Shown piece by piece: positions 21,524 through 33,988 of a stretch of 64,000 nucleotides of DNA. Made by a program: the position numbers and the translations under genes. Each line of letters opens with the position of its first letter. The first letter of the stretch is position 1. This DNA is from Rhizophagus clarus. Lineage: Eukaryota; Glomeromycota; Glomeromycetes; Glomerales; Glomeraceae. The notes under the pieces are model-generated. The model was not told the DNA's origin. It saw nothing but the letters and a program-made list of their open reading frames with translations, and made no database searches. The stretch covers positions 930,001 through 994,000 of the forward strand of contig BLAL01000180.1 in the NCBI GenBank assembly GCA_015698045.1, written 5' to 3'.

Positions 21524-24500
21524 GGATAGTGATATATATTAGCTGATATTTTTTTACTATAGGCACTTACCCCCCATCCCCAAGTAAGATATCTTGGTCA
21601 CATGCAACCAATCATATTTTTTAAAAATTGTGTAACCTAAGATTTTTGCTTATCCCTCCATCCCCTAAAATATTAGCGAGGGGTGTGGGGGGGCCAACTT
21701 TATGGTTACACAATATGATTTCTGATTAACAAAACTGTCACAAATATAAAATTCATATGTGTTACTAATAAAATATAATGATCGGCGAACAAAATTCCCC
21801 TGCAATTAAAAAAAATTACTGATTAAATGTGCCATCTCCTAAAATATGATGCCGATTAGATCCTTATTATTACGCGTAAATTGTTAAAAATTTATTTGAA
21901 CTCTTCGGAGAAAAAAAAATTACCATCAGCTATTTTTATTACAGCAAATATGGTAAGTAAAGTAAATTTAATGCCATTTTTACTAATAAAAGTTAACTTG
22001 AGGTCTCCTTAAAATTTAGAAACGAGTGTTAAGTGATTATACAAACTCTCAAACGTTAAAAAAAATCAAGCAGCCCGAAGCCCTTCAAGAGTTATACCGT
22101 CTTAGGCCAGAATTTAATGGCAAGCCAGTTTATTTTTTTTGTAAAAAAACACTGTATATAGAGGGGCTTTTAGTTTATGACAAACAGGATAAAATTTTTT
22201 ATGTTTTTGACAAAACAACCGGTGAAAAGTTTAATTCTTTTGCTTCTTGGATCAAGTTTCTTAAAATTAAAAAGATATTTGGTGGTGAACGATCAGCATT
22301 AGCTACAATTTTCTTTGAACCAAATACTTCTGGTTTTAATTTATCTTCAATATTAAGAACTAAACCAATTCCATATTGGAAAAATTACAACTCAGCAACT
22401 ATAATAGAAGTTACATCGTTAATCAAAAAAAATATAAATTCAAAACAAGAGTTTTTTAGCGTAGGATTAAAAGGAATTATTAATGGAATAGGTATCATAT
22501 TTTTTGGAAAAGGACAAAGGATAGTGAAAAATTTAATTTTTAAATGGCAGGGAAATTTAATTTCTTATGAATTATACGTCTTAGAAAAAAATATCAAAGA
22601 AATTGATGGAGTAGCAACTAAAATCGCAATTGAAAGGACTCTTTCAGAAATAGAAAAGATAATTAATTACGTATTAAAAGCAAAGATATGTACTGGACAA
22701 ATGACTGAAGGTATTGTAATTTTTTTAATGTGATAGAAGGTATTTGACAAGAGGAGTGATATTGATTTTAATTAATCTTTAATTTTTTAAAAAAATTATT
22801 ATTTTAGGTTTTGAAAATGTGGTTCAACTCCGAGGTATTCATCTCGTAAGAAATCAAAAAAATCCTAACAATATTCACGAACCTTTCGCAATCCTAGAAA
22901 ACAAGAGTCAACCTGATGAAGCATATAGAAGAATAGACTGTTTATTGTTAGTAATTAATACAAATATATGTAAAAACTGTCAAAAATTAAAGAATACATT
23001 AATAAAAATCAGAAATCGAAATTCTATGAGTACTTTACCTACTAAAGTTGCTCATGCTTCTCAAGAAGTTTTAGCTAAAAAGATTCAACTTCAAAGAAAG
23101 GTAATTACTTATGATAAAGATACAAATTCAAGAATAAGAACTAATACGAGTATAATCTTTTAAAGAAAATTGCAAACCAGGAACAAATCATACACACTTT
23201 ACAAGTTCAACTTCAACGAAAGGTGGAAGAAGAAGAGGAGAAAGTATCAGACGAGTTGGGTCAAATAGCTAAAGAAGTAGCTTGTGATGTTATAAAAAAA
23301 AAATTGACCTTTCTTCCTTTAATCCAATGTTTCGAGAATTAATTAAAATTCAAAGTGGAAAAGCAAATGGAGTCAGATACCATCCAATGTAAGTATAAAA
23401 GAAAAATAATTAAATAAAAAATTATATAATAATTTATTTTAATTTTTCCAGGTTTATACGATGGGCTATTTCTGTATATAGTCGGGCAGGCCATGCTGCT
23501 TATGATGCAATGAAAGGTATTATGCGATTGCCTTCAATATCTACGATAAAAAACTATATAAATGAAAGCCAACAACACTCAGGATGGCAAAATAAAACTG
23601 TGTACCATATACTAGAAAAGATGGCTGTAGAAAATATTGGTAATCATGGTCGAATTGGATTTTTTTCTCATGATTCCTTTAAAATACAAAAAGGTTAATT
23701 TTGTTTATAAGATATTTGTTCAAAAAAAAATCCATACAGATACTTACTTATTTAATATTAATAGGTTTACTTTGGAGTCAACGGGATAATCGTTATGTTG
23801 GATATTTGGATTTTGAAAATGAAAAAGAAGAATTACAATCATTTTTAATGCAATGTGAAAAGGAATTGCAAGGGGAGAATACAAGCAACTTACCTAATCC
23901 AAAAGATAATAATCAAGGTTTAGCAACACAGGTGCATCAAATCATTTGGCATTCAGCTACTTGTAACTTTGCATATCCTGTAGCATATTATGGGATTAAT
24001 ACTCTTACCGCATATGAAATTAACAAAATACTTTTTCAACTTGCGGCTAATCTTGAATGTATTGGCATTCATACTTATGGATCTGTCTGTGATGGTGCTG
24101 GAGAAAATAGGAATCATATTAAAAGTTTTGACTGGTGGGCTTCGTCATGGTCCTTAGAGAATATTGTTGAAGTTGATACTGGAAATAATAATTATGAGCG
24201 TGCAAAAATTATAGCAAAAAGTCTTGATTGTAGTAAGTTTACAGTACAATTACTGGATTCATCCATTTCTAATAAACTTCAAGTTGATCGCAATTCATTA
24301 AGACAACCAATGCCTACCAAACAAAATTGGAATATTAATGATTCCTGTGAATTTAAAAGTCCTAAAGATAACAAATGGCATGCAGCTATTATTACAAATA
24401 TTAATTTTGAAGCACAAACATTTGATGTCACAATTTTGTCTAATAAAGAAGGATGGAAAGTAGCAATTGTATCTCAAGATATATACGTTAGACCTTTTTA

Positions 24501-27236
24501 TGATACTCAGATTCATTGGACAAATTATAAAACAATAAATCCAATTACTGGTATACCATGGTTTTTTATCAGTGATCCTACACATGTTTTCAAAAAACTT
24601 CGAAATAATCTTTCAAAAAGCCATACTGGAGAAGGTCAAGGCCGAAATGTTAGAGAGATTATGATAGATGGAAAAGAGATTAGCTGGCGTCATATTCAAG
24701 GTGTTTATGAGTATACTGTTCGAAATTCAACAGCAAAAATCACAAGACTTACCAAGCGCCATGTCTGGCTTACTTCATGGAGTAAGATGCGAGTTGACCT
24801 AGCTGAGCATACCCTATCCAAGGATGTTGAAAATGCAATGAATTTAATAGATGAGCTGAAAGAAATATCGACAGGAACAAGAGTGAGTGAATAATAAAAA
24901 GAATTAAAATAAAATAAAAAAAAATACTAACAAATTTTTTATTCAGGAATTTATAAATTATTCAAGTCTTTACCGTCAAATATTTCATAGCAAAAAACCA
25001 TTAGAAGGTCTTGCAGATTCTCGTCTTCAAACCTTACAAAAAATTTATGATTGGTTTGTAATTAGAGATCGTCAAAAAAACAGTACAATAAATTGGATTT
25101 CACTACAATGCCAATTTGATTTACTTTTATCTATCCAAGGTTTTTTGGGAATGATAAAAGAGATTTTTATTCTATATCCAGATTCAGTTATTGAACCACG
25201 CCGAGTATCACAAGATATGTTAGAAGGACTATTTGGGACAATTCGACAGCTTGGAGGTGATTCTTCTACACAAACCTTAAAAGGATATGGACATGCATTA
25301 AATAAGTTTCGGGTTACTGCAAGAATGACTTCTGAACTCAAAAGTGTTAATTATGGGAAATCAAACCATACTGGAATGGAGTTTGATTGTCTTACTCGAT
25401 AGTAAGTAGTTTTTTTTGTAAATTAATATTTACTTGTGTAAAAATATTTAATATTAATTTTTGTTTTCAAGTGATTATAGAAAAACGTTGAAAAATAATA
25501 ATATGCATTCTACTTTATTATTAAGTAATGCTACACAATTATCCAACATGTCCCCCTTTGTACGGAAAATTTTTGAAGTTCTTCTCCTAGATGATCTATT
25601 TATGGGAAGAATTGAAACTCCAACATTATCTTTTAGTGAAGAAGTTCATCAGCTAAATCAAAAGGTCTCACTTTTTCAAAAAGAACGCCAGCAGTTTTTT
25701 AATTCGTGCCTCTATAATAATGGAATTTTTTCTTTGTTAGAAAAATGGAGAGATGATATTAAAAATATTGTTTTAAAATCAATTCCTAAAAACAAAGGAA
25801 AACTCTGGACAACTGCATGGATTTCTCGTTTGGAAATTAATCTGAATAATTATTTATGTTCTGGTATTTGGTTTTTGGAATTTCAAAAAATTATTTTACA
25901 AAATCATTCTGCCATAACAACACAAAGATTAGTTGCCTATTTTCTTGTTCGCAAAGTGATAGAGGAACTATTTAAGAGTAATGTTCGTGAAAATAGAGAT
26001 ATAGAAGAATGTGCAGATCCTACCTTAACTTCTAAGGACATTGTTACTCTGAATCAAGCAGAATCTTCAAAATTTTCTTATATTATAGGTTGGGTACTCT
26101 TCAAATTACTTAAAAGAGACCATTTAATGAATTCCCATCTGAAATTTCCAATTATGCACACTTTACTTGGAGCTCTCTGCACAGAAAAAGTTGAATATGT
26201 GGCGGAAACCAAAACACGGACCACTAACATTATACCTGGGCCTGAATTCATACGGTTTATGTATTATTTAGAATCTTTAGTAATTGAATTGTTCAAAAAA
26301 CATAACGAATTGGGACCAAACATTTTGCGCTATGTGAAAAATAGTCTTCTTTCTAATTTACCTTTAAATCAAAATTTTATTACAATTTTGAAATATTCAA
26401 CAAATAATAATATCGAATTGGAAAATGAAGAATTTGGATTTATTTACGAAAGGTGTATCTCAATCTATATGAAAAGTCGTCAAAAAACGTGGAGGGACGT
26501 TAATAATTATATTCCAGAAAAAGGCACCGCAAATTTAAGAGAAAACTTGAAATCAATGCGTTCAAGTCATTTTACAACAGAAAATAAAAAACCCTCTCTC
26601 ATGAAAAAAGCAAATTTACCTACTAATCCTGCTCATGCTTTGGAACAACTTCGGGTATGGGCGCAGCTTGAAGAAGTAGAAGATTCATTCGCTAAAATGT
26701 TTTTAGTATCAGAATTATTGTGGTTAATCTGGGCATTTGGGACTTCAACACCGTATAAAAAAAAACAAAAGTTGGTACCTATAATTATTTCCAACTTGAA
26801 AAATCGGTCACCTTTTACTGACGAAGCACTTAACAAAGAATTGTTTTCATAGATAATTGTGTCATTGTTTGATATAAATAAAGTAAAAAAATTAACTACG
26901 ATTAAAAAAATTTTATTATTAATTTTCCGACTGAGAAAAAAAAATATTAATTATATAGAAACCTTTATTAAACATATTTGAGCTAACCAGAAAGCCAATA
27001 ACGCGCTAAATGCTATGAAACTTTGGCAGTAAACAGTTCTCTTGTATGCTACTTTATGCTCGAACATCGGCTTTTAGAAACGTTGTGTGTCAAAAGTTTT
27101 AGGCTTGAGATATTTTTTTTATATAGTAAAAAAAAATGATCGGTATAAATTCAGGGGTGACAGTTTTGATGGTGACACAAAAAATAAGTTGTCCCCCCCC
27201 ACACCCCTAGATATTAGCTAATATATGTCACTGCCC
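21524..27236 (+). mobile_element. P-element/THAP9-like DNA transposon, 5.7 kb, nearly intact
   Basis: Terminal inverted repeats of about 28 bp: GGATAGTGATATATATTAGC at 21524 and GGGCAGTGACATATATTAGC read inward from 27236. There are five mismatches over 28 bases, all transitions. A TAA trinucleotide flanks both ends (21521-21523 and 27237-27239). Just inside the right end, and again at about 21668-21700 near the left end, lies a GAGGGGTGTGGGGGG-type word followed by CAACTT, so the left end looks expanded by about 115 bp compared with the right. The element carries one multi-exon gene for a P-type transposase. P-type elements normally make 8-bp duplications and none was seen, so the exact ends or the target-site rule need checking. 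Confidence 0.75.
21950..26852 (+). CDS. P-element/THAP9-like transposase, 8 exons, about 1468 aa, one frameshift
   Basis: Cuts and joins the transposon DNA with an RNase H-type fold. Exons: 21950-21952 (ATG alone), 22020-22710, 22808-23100, 23166-23388, 23452-23693, 23765-24882, 24947-25401 and 25472-26852; all GT-AG. Phases agree everywhere except for one missing base in exon 4, where a ten-A run (23294-23303) shifts the frame. Family signs in order: a Cys pair (NICKNCQKL), a coiled coil (LQRKVEEEEEKVSDEL), VRYHPMFIRWAISVYSRAGH, the first catalytic Asp in FFSHDSFKIQKGLLW with RYVGYLDF, the second Asp in SVCDGAGENRNH, the GTP-binding-insert-type DPTHVFKKLRNNL, and the catalytic Glu in SQDMLEGLFGTIRQLGGDS. 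The N-terminal ~230 residues match nothing I know, and no THAP finger is visible. It is much longer than the Drosophila P transposase or THAP9. It could still be active if the A-run change is a sequencing error. Confidence 0.85.
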
Positions 27237-28468
27237 TAAACTAAATGCAGACTTATTATAACTTGAAAACAAGCTAAAAGGATTTTACAGTATGATAAAA
27301 TTTTTACTTTTCTTGTATAACTTTCTGATAGGATACATCTTTACATCTCATAATAAAGAATGCAAAATTTCAGATGATTTGTATATTGCACTACCTTTTA
27401 AACCTTTTATTTTTACCTAAAAATAATACTTTATGAATGCTTTTTTATTCAAATGCAGATTTTGATATACTCTAGTAATTATTTTACTTGGATCTATAAA
27501 TTGTTGTTGGAATTTTATAATAAAAATTTATTAAAAAAAAAATGATTTATTGAATTAAATTTATTAAATTTTTAAATTTTTGGGTTTTATTAGGATTTTA
27601 AATTAATTATTATATTTAATATTAGAAAATTTCTTAATTTACACTAGTGTGCGAAACTTGGATCATGTGATCATTATTTATCATTTAGTGTCACACTCTC
27701 TTTTTTTCATTTTTCTATAAGTATTCCAGGGACTTAGAATTTTTTTCATATTAAAAATCCTATTTGTCATATATTATATGTCACATCCATAATTTTTTAT
27801 AATTCTGGCCAGAATTTTAAAAATTATCATATTTGGTTGTTGTACTATACAGACCTTCCTTTTTAGAGGGTCATCTAAAGTGGAGGTAAGTCAGCCGATT
27901 TATATAAATTTTTAGCCTGCATTACGGCATTAAGAAATTGCAAATATGACAAATAAGGTGTGACATATAGGATTTTATTAACTGAAAAATTTCTAAGTTG
28001 CCAGAATACTTAATAAAAATGAAAGAGTAGAGGGCATGACATGGGTGACAAATATTTTACTATGATTACATGATTTACTCTTGCTTTAGACATCCCTCTT
28101 TTTAAGCAATATCCATTTCACAAAAATTTTTTTTCTTATTTTTCAAAATAACCATAATTGGAATTTTGTGTAACAATATTTCCATAAAAGGAAATTTTAT
28201 GCTGATCACATAACCTGTGTACAAATACACTAGTATACAAATAGAAATAATCTTAATATTATTATAGTTTTATTATTTTTATTTTTATTTTTATTTCATT
28301 TTAATTTTATTTTTATAATTTAAATTAATTGATTATAATTGATTATTTTAAATGATTTAATTATAGGTTTTATTTTCAAATTTATAGATCATATTTAGCT
28401 GTACTAAGTAAATTTTATAATTTATGTCTTATATTTAATATTAAATATATTATAATAAAGTCATTATT
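27237..28468. other. Intergenic between two transposase loci
   Basis: No gene. It holds a ~410-bp inverted-repeat MITE (listed separately) and AT-rich low-complexity DNA from about 28240 to 28460. Confidence 0.5.
27663..28075. repeat. Inverted-repeat MITE, about 410 bp
   Basis: The left arm (TCATGTGATCATTATTTATC, GTGTCACACTC, TATTCCAGGGACTTAGAATT) is mirrored by the right arm (AATTTCTAAGTTGCCAGAAT, ATGACATGGGTGACAAAT, GATTACATGA). The arms are about 100-130 bp and diverged, and the ~190-bp centre is unrelated. A one-arm relative lies at 20500-20695. No clean target duplication was identified. Confidence 0.6.
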
Positions 28469-28469
28469 A

Positions 28470-31290
28470 AGGTTGCTTGCCAAAATTAGGTAGTTTAGGC
28501 CAAGGCTGAAACTTTTTTACAGCTGAAAGTTTAGGCAATTAAAAATAAATTTGCCAAAATTTATAATGCCGAAACTTTTGCCGAAAGACTAAAATTTAAC
28601 TAAAATTTAATTAATAAATTTATATACTATTAATCATATTTATAAATTATAATTATATTATTTTATATTAAATAACATTTATTTAATCATTTAATTATTA
28701 AAATCATTTAAATTTGACAATTTATTTTTCAATTTATTTCAATTTACTTTAAATTTTTAATAAATCAATATTTAATATTATTATTAATTATTATTCATCA
28801 CTATAATCACTAATATCATTATTATATATATTTTCAGCAATTTTATCAGGATTATAATCATCTAATTCATCAGTATCTTCTGATTCATTACTGCTAATAT
28901 TTTCATCTTCTTAATCACTTAAAATTATATCACTATCATCTTGTATAATTTCAATATTTTTTGTAAAAATTTTATCACTTAAATCAATAAAATTTTCCAT
29001 ATGTAATAGATGCTATTCAATAATAACTTCTACATTATCATTAGACTTATCATTAATTATATTTAAATCTTTAAAATTAGAATCTTTATCCATTTCTTCA
29101 ATTTCACTAACATCTAATAAATGAATAACATCTACAATTTCTTCAGTAGAAACATTTTGCCCATAATATACCAATTCTTTTTTCAAATTTGAAAGGTAAT
29201 AAGAACTCATTTTTGCAAGACTTTTAAGACTTTAAGTATTAAGATTAATCTTATATTTTCCTGATAGCCATCCAAGTTTGGAGAATCCACACTCACAACT
29301 AGCACTATTTGGTATTATAGTAAATAATTTCAAAACCAATTTTTTTAACTCATCACATCCATCTATAGTACTTCACTATAAGTCTGGTGTTTCATAATCA
29401 TCATCATAAGAAATATTAAATGGAGATAGTTTTTCTTTATATCCTTTAAGTTGTCTACAAAGATGTTTACATTCTTTTTTACTATATCCCATATTATAAC
29501 CAAAATTTGCTATAGTATGAAGCAGCTGAATAAATAAAGAATTTTTTAAACCTGCTCCTAATAAAATATAATTATAAATTTATTATTATTCATATTAAAA
29601 TAAAATTCAAAATAATAATACTAACCATGATATTTAGAATAAAGCATATATGTTAAAGTATATGCATCATTATCAAAATCTTCAAATTGAATATCTATTA
29701 CTTTAAGACAATGTTGACGAAAATTAGCATTAAAATTACTTGGTAAAAATTTAATTGAAGCAGCTAGTCAAACCAAACTTATATAACAATCTGCAAGAGT
29801 TGCTGTTTAAGCTTCAAGTGTAAATATAGCTTTTTTAATAGAATGCAAAATATTATAAAGAATTTTAGATCTCCAAAGAAATTTTGGCTACAGATAATTT
29901 GTCCAATTTTTTTATTTGTAAAAAGATTTGAATATTGTTCATTTATCTATAAAAAAATTTTTTTAATTATTATAATTATTTTTATAAACAATAAAATAAT
30001 AATTTACTTATATATTCAAGAATTGATTTAAGTCTTAAAACTGATGCAATAGAATTATAGACAGTAGTCCAATGGGTCTTACAATATGTCTTAAGTCCTC
30101 CCCCTTCAATATTTCTTTCTTTAATCATTTCAGTTAATTTTGCTCTTATTAAAATTAATAATTAGAATTATTTATTATTGAATATAACAAAAATATTAAA
30201 TTTAACTAACCTGCTACATGCGAATTTTTAAAAAATTTTATAATAATATTTACTTTTGCAATTAATTTGAAAGCAAAAGAATGTTCCATTATATCACATG
30301 AAATTAAATTGAAACAGTGTGAAATACATCTCATATCAATTATATTTGGATATTTTTTTACAATAATACTTCTAGCTAATTTGACATTAGATGCATTATC
30401 TGAACATATTGCACTAAATTTTTCTGGATCCACTTTATTTAAAATGTTATCAATTTTTCTGGCCAAAAATTCACCAGTATGAGAATAATCAGTAAAGTCA
30501 GATAAATAATATAAGTATTCTTTACGCTGAGGAGTTAAGATTATAAAATTCCAGAGTGAACGATTTTTTGCTGAAGACCATCTATCTAAAACTAAAAGAT
30601 TTTAAAGTAATTAATTAGAATTTATAAATGTGATATTGTAAAAAAATAATCTTACCAAGAGTTAGATTATCTTTATGTAAAAGTTCTTCATGTATCTTTT
30701 TATTAATTTTAGTAAGCTTTGTTTCAAAATAACAATTTACAAAAACTTTACAGCTTGGAGGATTATATGTAGGGTTAAATTGTTTAAGTGCGTCAATAAA
30801 GAAAGGATTTTTAATTATGTGTCAAGGAATACTACATAATGCAAAGGCTTTTACTAATGCATGTGTTATATTTTTTTCTTGAGCTGGATCATCTATTTGT
30901 GATTTTTTAAAACTATTAGTTATTTTACTTTGAATACCAGAATTTAATTTTCTTTTTTTTTCAATTTCTGGTTCATTATCTTTTTCCTCTACTAGATTAA
31001 TATAATAACGAAGAATATCATGTGGTACTTGTAAACAGTGTGAAACCAAATAGTTTTCCATTTTATAAATAACTTCTTTTCCCCAATGTGCATTGCAATA
31101 TTTGCATATAGCCTGCCAGTATCCAGTAGACATTTCCTTTCCTTGCTGGTAATGCTTCCAAACCAGATTTTTAGGATGCTTTGTATTTGCTGCTGCTTCA
31201 TAACTTTCATCATCTCTTGCTGATCTTGCAGACTTTTTACTATTATTGGATGAGTTTTTGCTTTTTCTAGTTATTTTTGTTCTAAAAAAA
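28470..31290 (-). pseudogene. Decayed hAT transposase (BED finger, DUF659-like core, C-terminal dimerisation region)
   Basis: Read on the minus strand. An N-terminal basic, Ser-rich segment precedes a BED-type zinc finger (NLVWKHYQQG, AICKYCNAHWGKE). Next comes a linker and KNPFFIDALKQFNPTYNPP, then the RNase H core (LDRWSSAKNRSLWNFI, SAICSDNASNVKLARSII, MRCISHCFNLI, KTHWTTVYNSI), and finally the hAT dimerisation region (IPNSASCECGFSKLGWLSGK) with an acidic tail. Several GT-AG introns are recognisable, for example near 30640, 30205 and 29960. In-frame stops occur in at least six places (among them near 30820, 29806, 29768, 29375 and 29236), so the copy is dead. The 3' end may coincide with a hAT-like terminus, TAAGGTTGCTTGCC, at about 28470. 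The matching 5' terminus was not found, so that side is truncated or diverged. The RNase H and dimerisation motifs make the family call secure. Confidence 0.85.
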
Positions 31291-31429
31291 TTATTATTTT
31301 TTTTTTTTAATAACAAAAAAATATTTTTTCCTATATAGGTGGCTGTTTAAATTACAATATAAAAAAAACCATGAAAAAAGTGTGATGTAAAAAAAGATTA
31401 TCAGAAACCAGAATCATAGTACAAAAATG

Positions 31430-32560
31430 TTGATCTGATTTCTGATCATTTATTTTTTTCTTTTTTTTTTAGGATCGGATAAAAATTACAACTTGATTTT
31501 GAATTGAGGTAAGAAAAGACCAGAAAGGGAGTTTTTTCATTATTTTCTTTAAGAAACATTACTAATGTTTCTATTTTTCTTTTTATAAGGTTACTAGACG
31601 AAAAACATGACCAAACTTTTTGAAATTGAGGTAATGGAAAGGTTTTCTAATTTTTTTTTCTTTTCTAAATAAATGTAACTATATTTTTCTTTTTTTTGTT
31701 AAGATTTCCATCTTTTCAGATAAAAATCATAGCTAGAGTCATCAAACTTTGAGCTAAGGGTAAGGAAGATCAGAAGGAGATTCTTTAATTATTTTTTATA
31801 AGAAACATTGTTAACGTTTCTATTTTTCTTTTTTGTAGTAAAGATCACAAATGAACTTTTAAGATTGAGTCAATAAGTTAATGAAAGAACTTTCATTTTT
31901 TTCTTAAATTTTTTTTTTAAAAGAAATGTGACTAATTTAATTTTTTATTTTTGTAAAACTTCTAAATGAAAAATATGCCTGAACTTTTAACATTAAGATA
32001 AGACTTTTTTTTTAATATTTTTTTTAAAAAATGTATTATTATTTATTAATAATTTATTTATTTTCTTTTATGTAGATAGAGTTTCTGAACGAAAATTGTA
32101 ACTGGAGTACTGGACTTCTGAAATTAGGATAAGGACTAAGGAAGGACTGGGATTCAGAAAAAAGTTATTTTTATGATTAACTAGAAAATATAAAAATTTT
32201 AAAAATTGTTTATACAAAGAATTATTGCTCTTGTATGAGTGTAAAATTAACTAAAAAATTGTAAAATATGACAATTAATTTGATAAATTTGTAATTGTAA
32301 ATTACAATTTGAAGAAAATAATGAAAACTTATTATAATAAAAAAGACTAAATTGTATATAAATTTAAATAGATACTTCATCGTTTCCTTTAAAAAATGTT
32401 ATTAATGTTTCTATTTTTCATTTTTGTTATATTAATAGATAAAATATAGTAAGGTAGAGTTGGGAATAAGTTTTTTATGATTAGTCTTTCTTCCAAGAAA
32501 CATTTTTAACGTTTTTCTTTTTCTTTTTTCTTAAGAATGATTTTGGCACAGTTATGCCAT
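31430..32560 (-). repeat. Tandem array 2: about 6 diverged units of ~120 bp
   Basis: Units with GACGAAAAACATGACCAAAC then TTTTTGAAATTGAGGTAA recur near 31484, 31599, 31720, 31845, 31960 and 32083 (spacing 115-125 bp). A palindromic AAGAAACATT-AATGTTTC word sits between them. The reverse complement of the core (TTACCTCAATTTCAAAAA, GTTTGGTCATGTTTTTCGTC) corresponds to the core of array 1, so this is an older, inverted member of the same repeat family. Confidence 0.75.
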
Positions 32561-33683
32561 TTCAGAAAGTATTTCAGATTTCAGTTTGAGTTTCAGACTG
32601 GAACTCTATAGCCAAAATGTTTTAGAAATCAGAAAATAATTTTGGCAGGTAATCTTAATTATTATATAATCTTTGAATGAAAAAAAATATATATATATAA
32701 CTAAACTTTTAAAATTATTGCTTTTTGAAATTAATGTAACTATATGATTTTTAAGTTGTACTATTATGTAAAAATCTGTGAAAATCAATTTTCAATTTTT
32801 CATATGATATCAATAAATAATTAGTCAATGATTACAAAATTATATTTATAAAATTTAATATTTTATATAATCTATAATATTAATATGATAAGATTTATTT
32901 CAAAAATCTAATATAAAAAAAATATAATAATAGTTAGCAAACTAAATGATATAAATATTTATTGATAATGTTGATATTAAATAATCTAGAAATTGTGTAT
33001 TCTTTTTTTTTAATAATATCATACATTTTATTCACTTTTTTAATATTTTTTTATTCTAAAAAATCAATAATCTTATTTTGTTTTAAAAATTTGTCTTTGG
33101 TAAAAATTATTAGTATCATTCATATATGATTTTTATTTATTATTTTGTAATGCAAAGTAAATATGATTTTAAAAAAATTTACAAAATCCAGTTGTGTAAT
33201 AATTGATTACTAATCTGTGTAATAATCAAATTTATATAAATCCTGCAAAAAGGATAATAGGTCACAAATGTTTATCTTATCTATTTGTAATATTTGTATT
33301 CTTGGTATACAAATTGCTTTTTGATATTTTGGTTTATAAAGAAATATTAAGTTCAAAATCATTATCAGAAATTGCAATGATATTGACAATCTTAAAATAA
33401 TTATTAAGAACTAAGATAAAATAACTTTACTGGAATTGATTCTAATAAACTCAGATATTTTGGCTTAATTTTTTGATATTAGCCAATTTTATTATGACAT
33501 ACTTATTAATAATATTAAATATTTCAAACCTTTTTTTAAAGATTGATTTATTAAGATAGCAAATTTCTGAGCTTGAATGAAAATCAGAAACTGCTGATTC
33601 TGTATGTGTATTCATTGATATTTAAATATATTTATTAGGAAAAAAAGGTATTAACTATGTGTAATTATACTTAGAAATATTTA
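32561..33683. other. Intergenic, AT-rich, nothing recognised
   Basis: Short Ile/Phe-rich frames only. No repeat structure stands out apart from simple AT tracts. Confidence 0.5.
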
Positions 33684-33691
33684 GTTTAAAT

Positions 33692-33937
33692 AGGATCCCG
33701 CTTACTTATAATAAAGGTCACTAAAATTATAAGGTAAAATCAATAAGAGCAGAATTTTGAAGATCCTATTATTTATAGATAAATTACATATAAAAAAGGA
33801 AATGTTACACTAAATTATTATGATTTTTTTCCTTTTTAGATCAATTAACCAATAGTATTAAGAATTGAAGTAAGGTAAAATTACTAGTAAATTTGAAATT
33901 TTTTGGAGAGACCTTTATTAGAAGTAAGCAGGGTCCT
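33692..33937. mobile_element. hAT-like MITE, 246 bp, perfect 8-bp target duplication
   Basis: GTTTAAAT lies directly outside both ends (33684-33691 and 33938-33945). The termini are inverted repeats of about 28 bp: AGGATCCCGCTTACTTATAA on the left and AGGACCCTGCTTACTTCTAA read inward from the right, both continuing to TAAAGGTC. The duplication fits the hAT pattern nTnnnnAn. There is no coding capacity. The well-preserved duplication suggests a recent insertion. Confidence 0.8.
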
Positions 33938-33988
33938 GTTTAAATTGATTATAGAAGATTAGTTGAAATAATTCAAGGAGGTTGAAAT

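Noticed and set aside
22026-22028. GTG as an alternative start for the transposase
   Set aside because: Eukaryotic context. The upstream ATG followed by a consensus intron joins in phase and is the better model.
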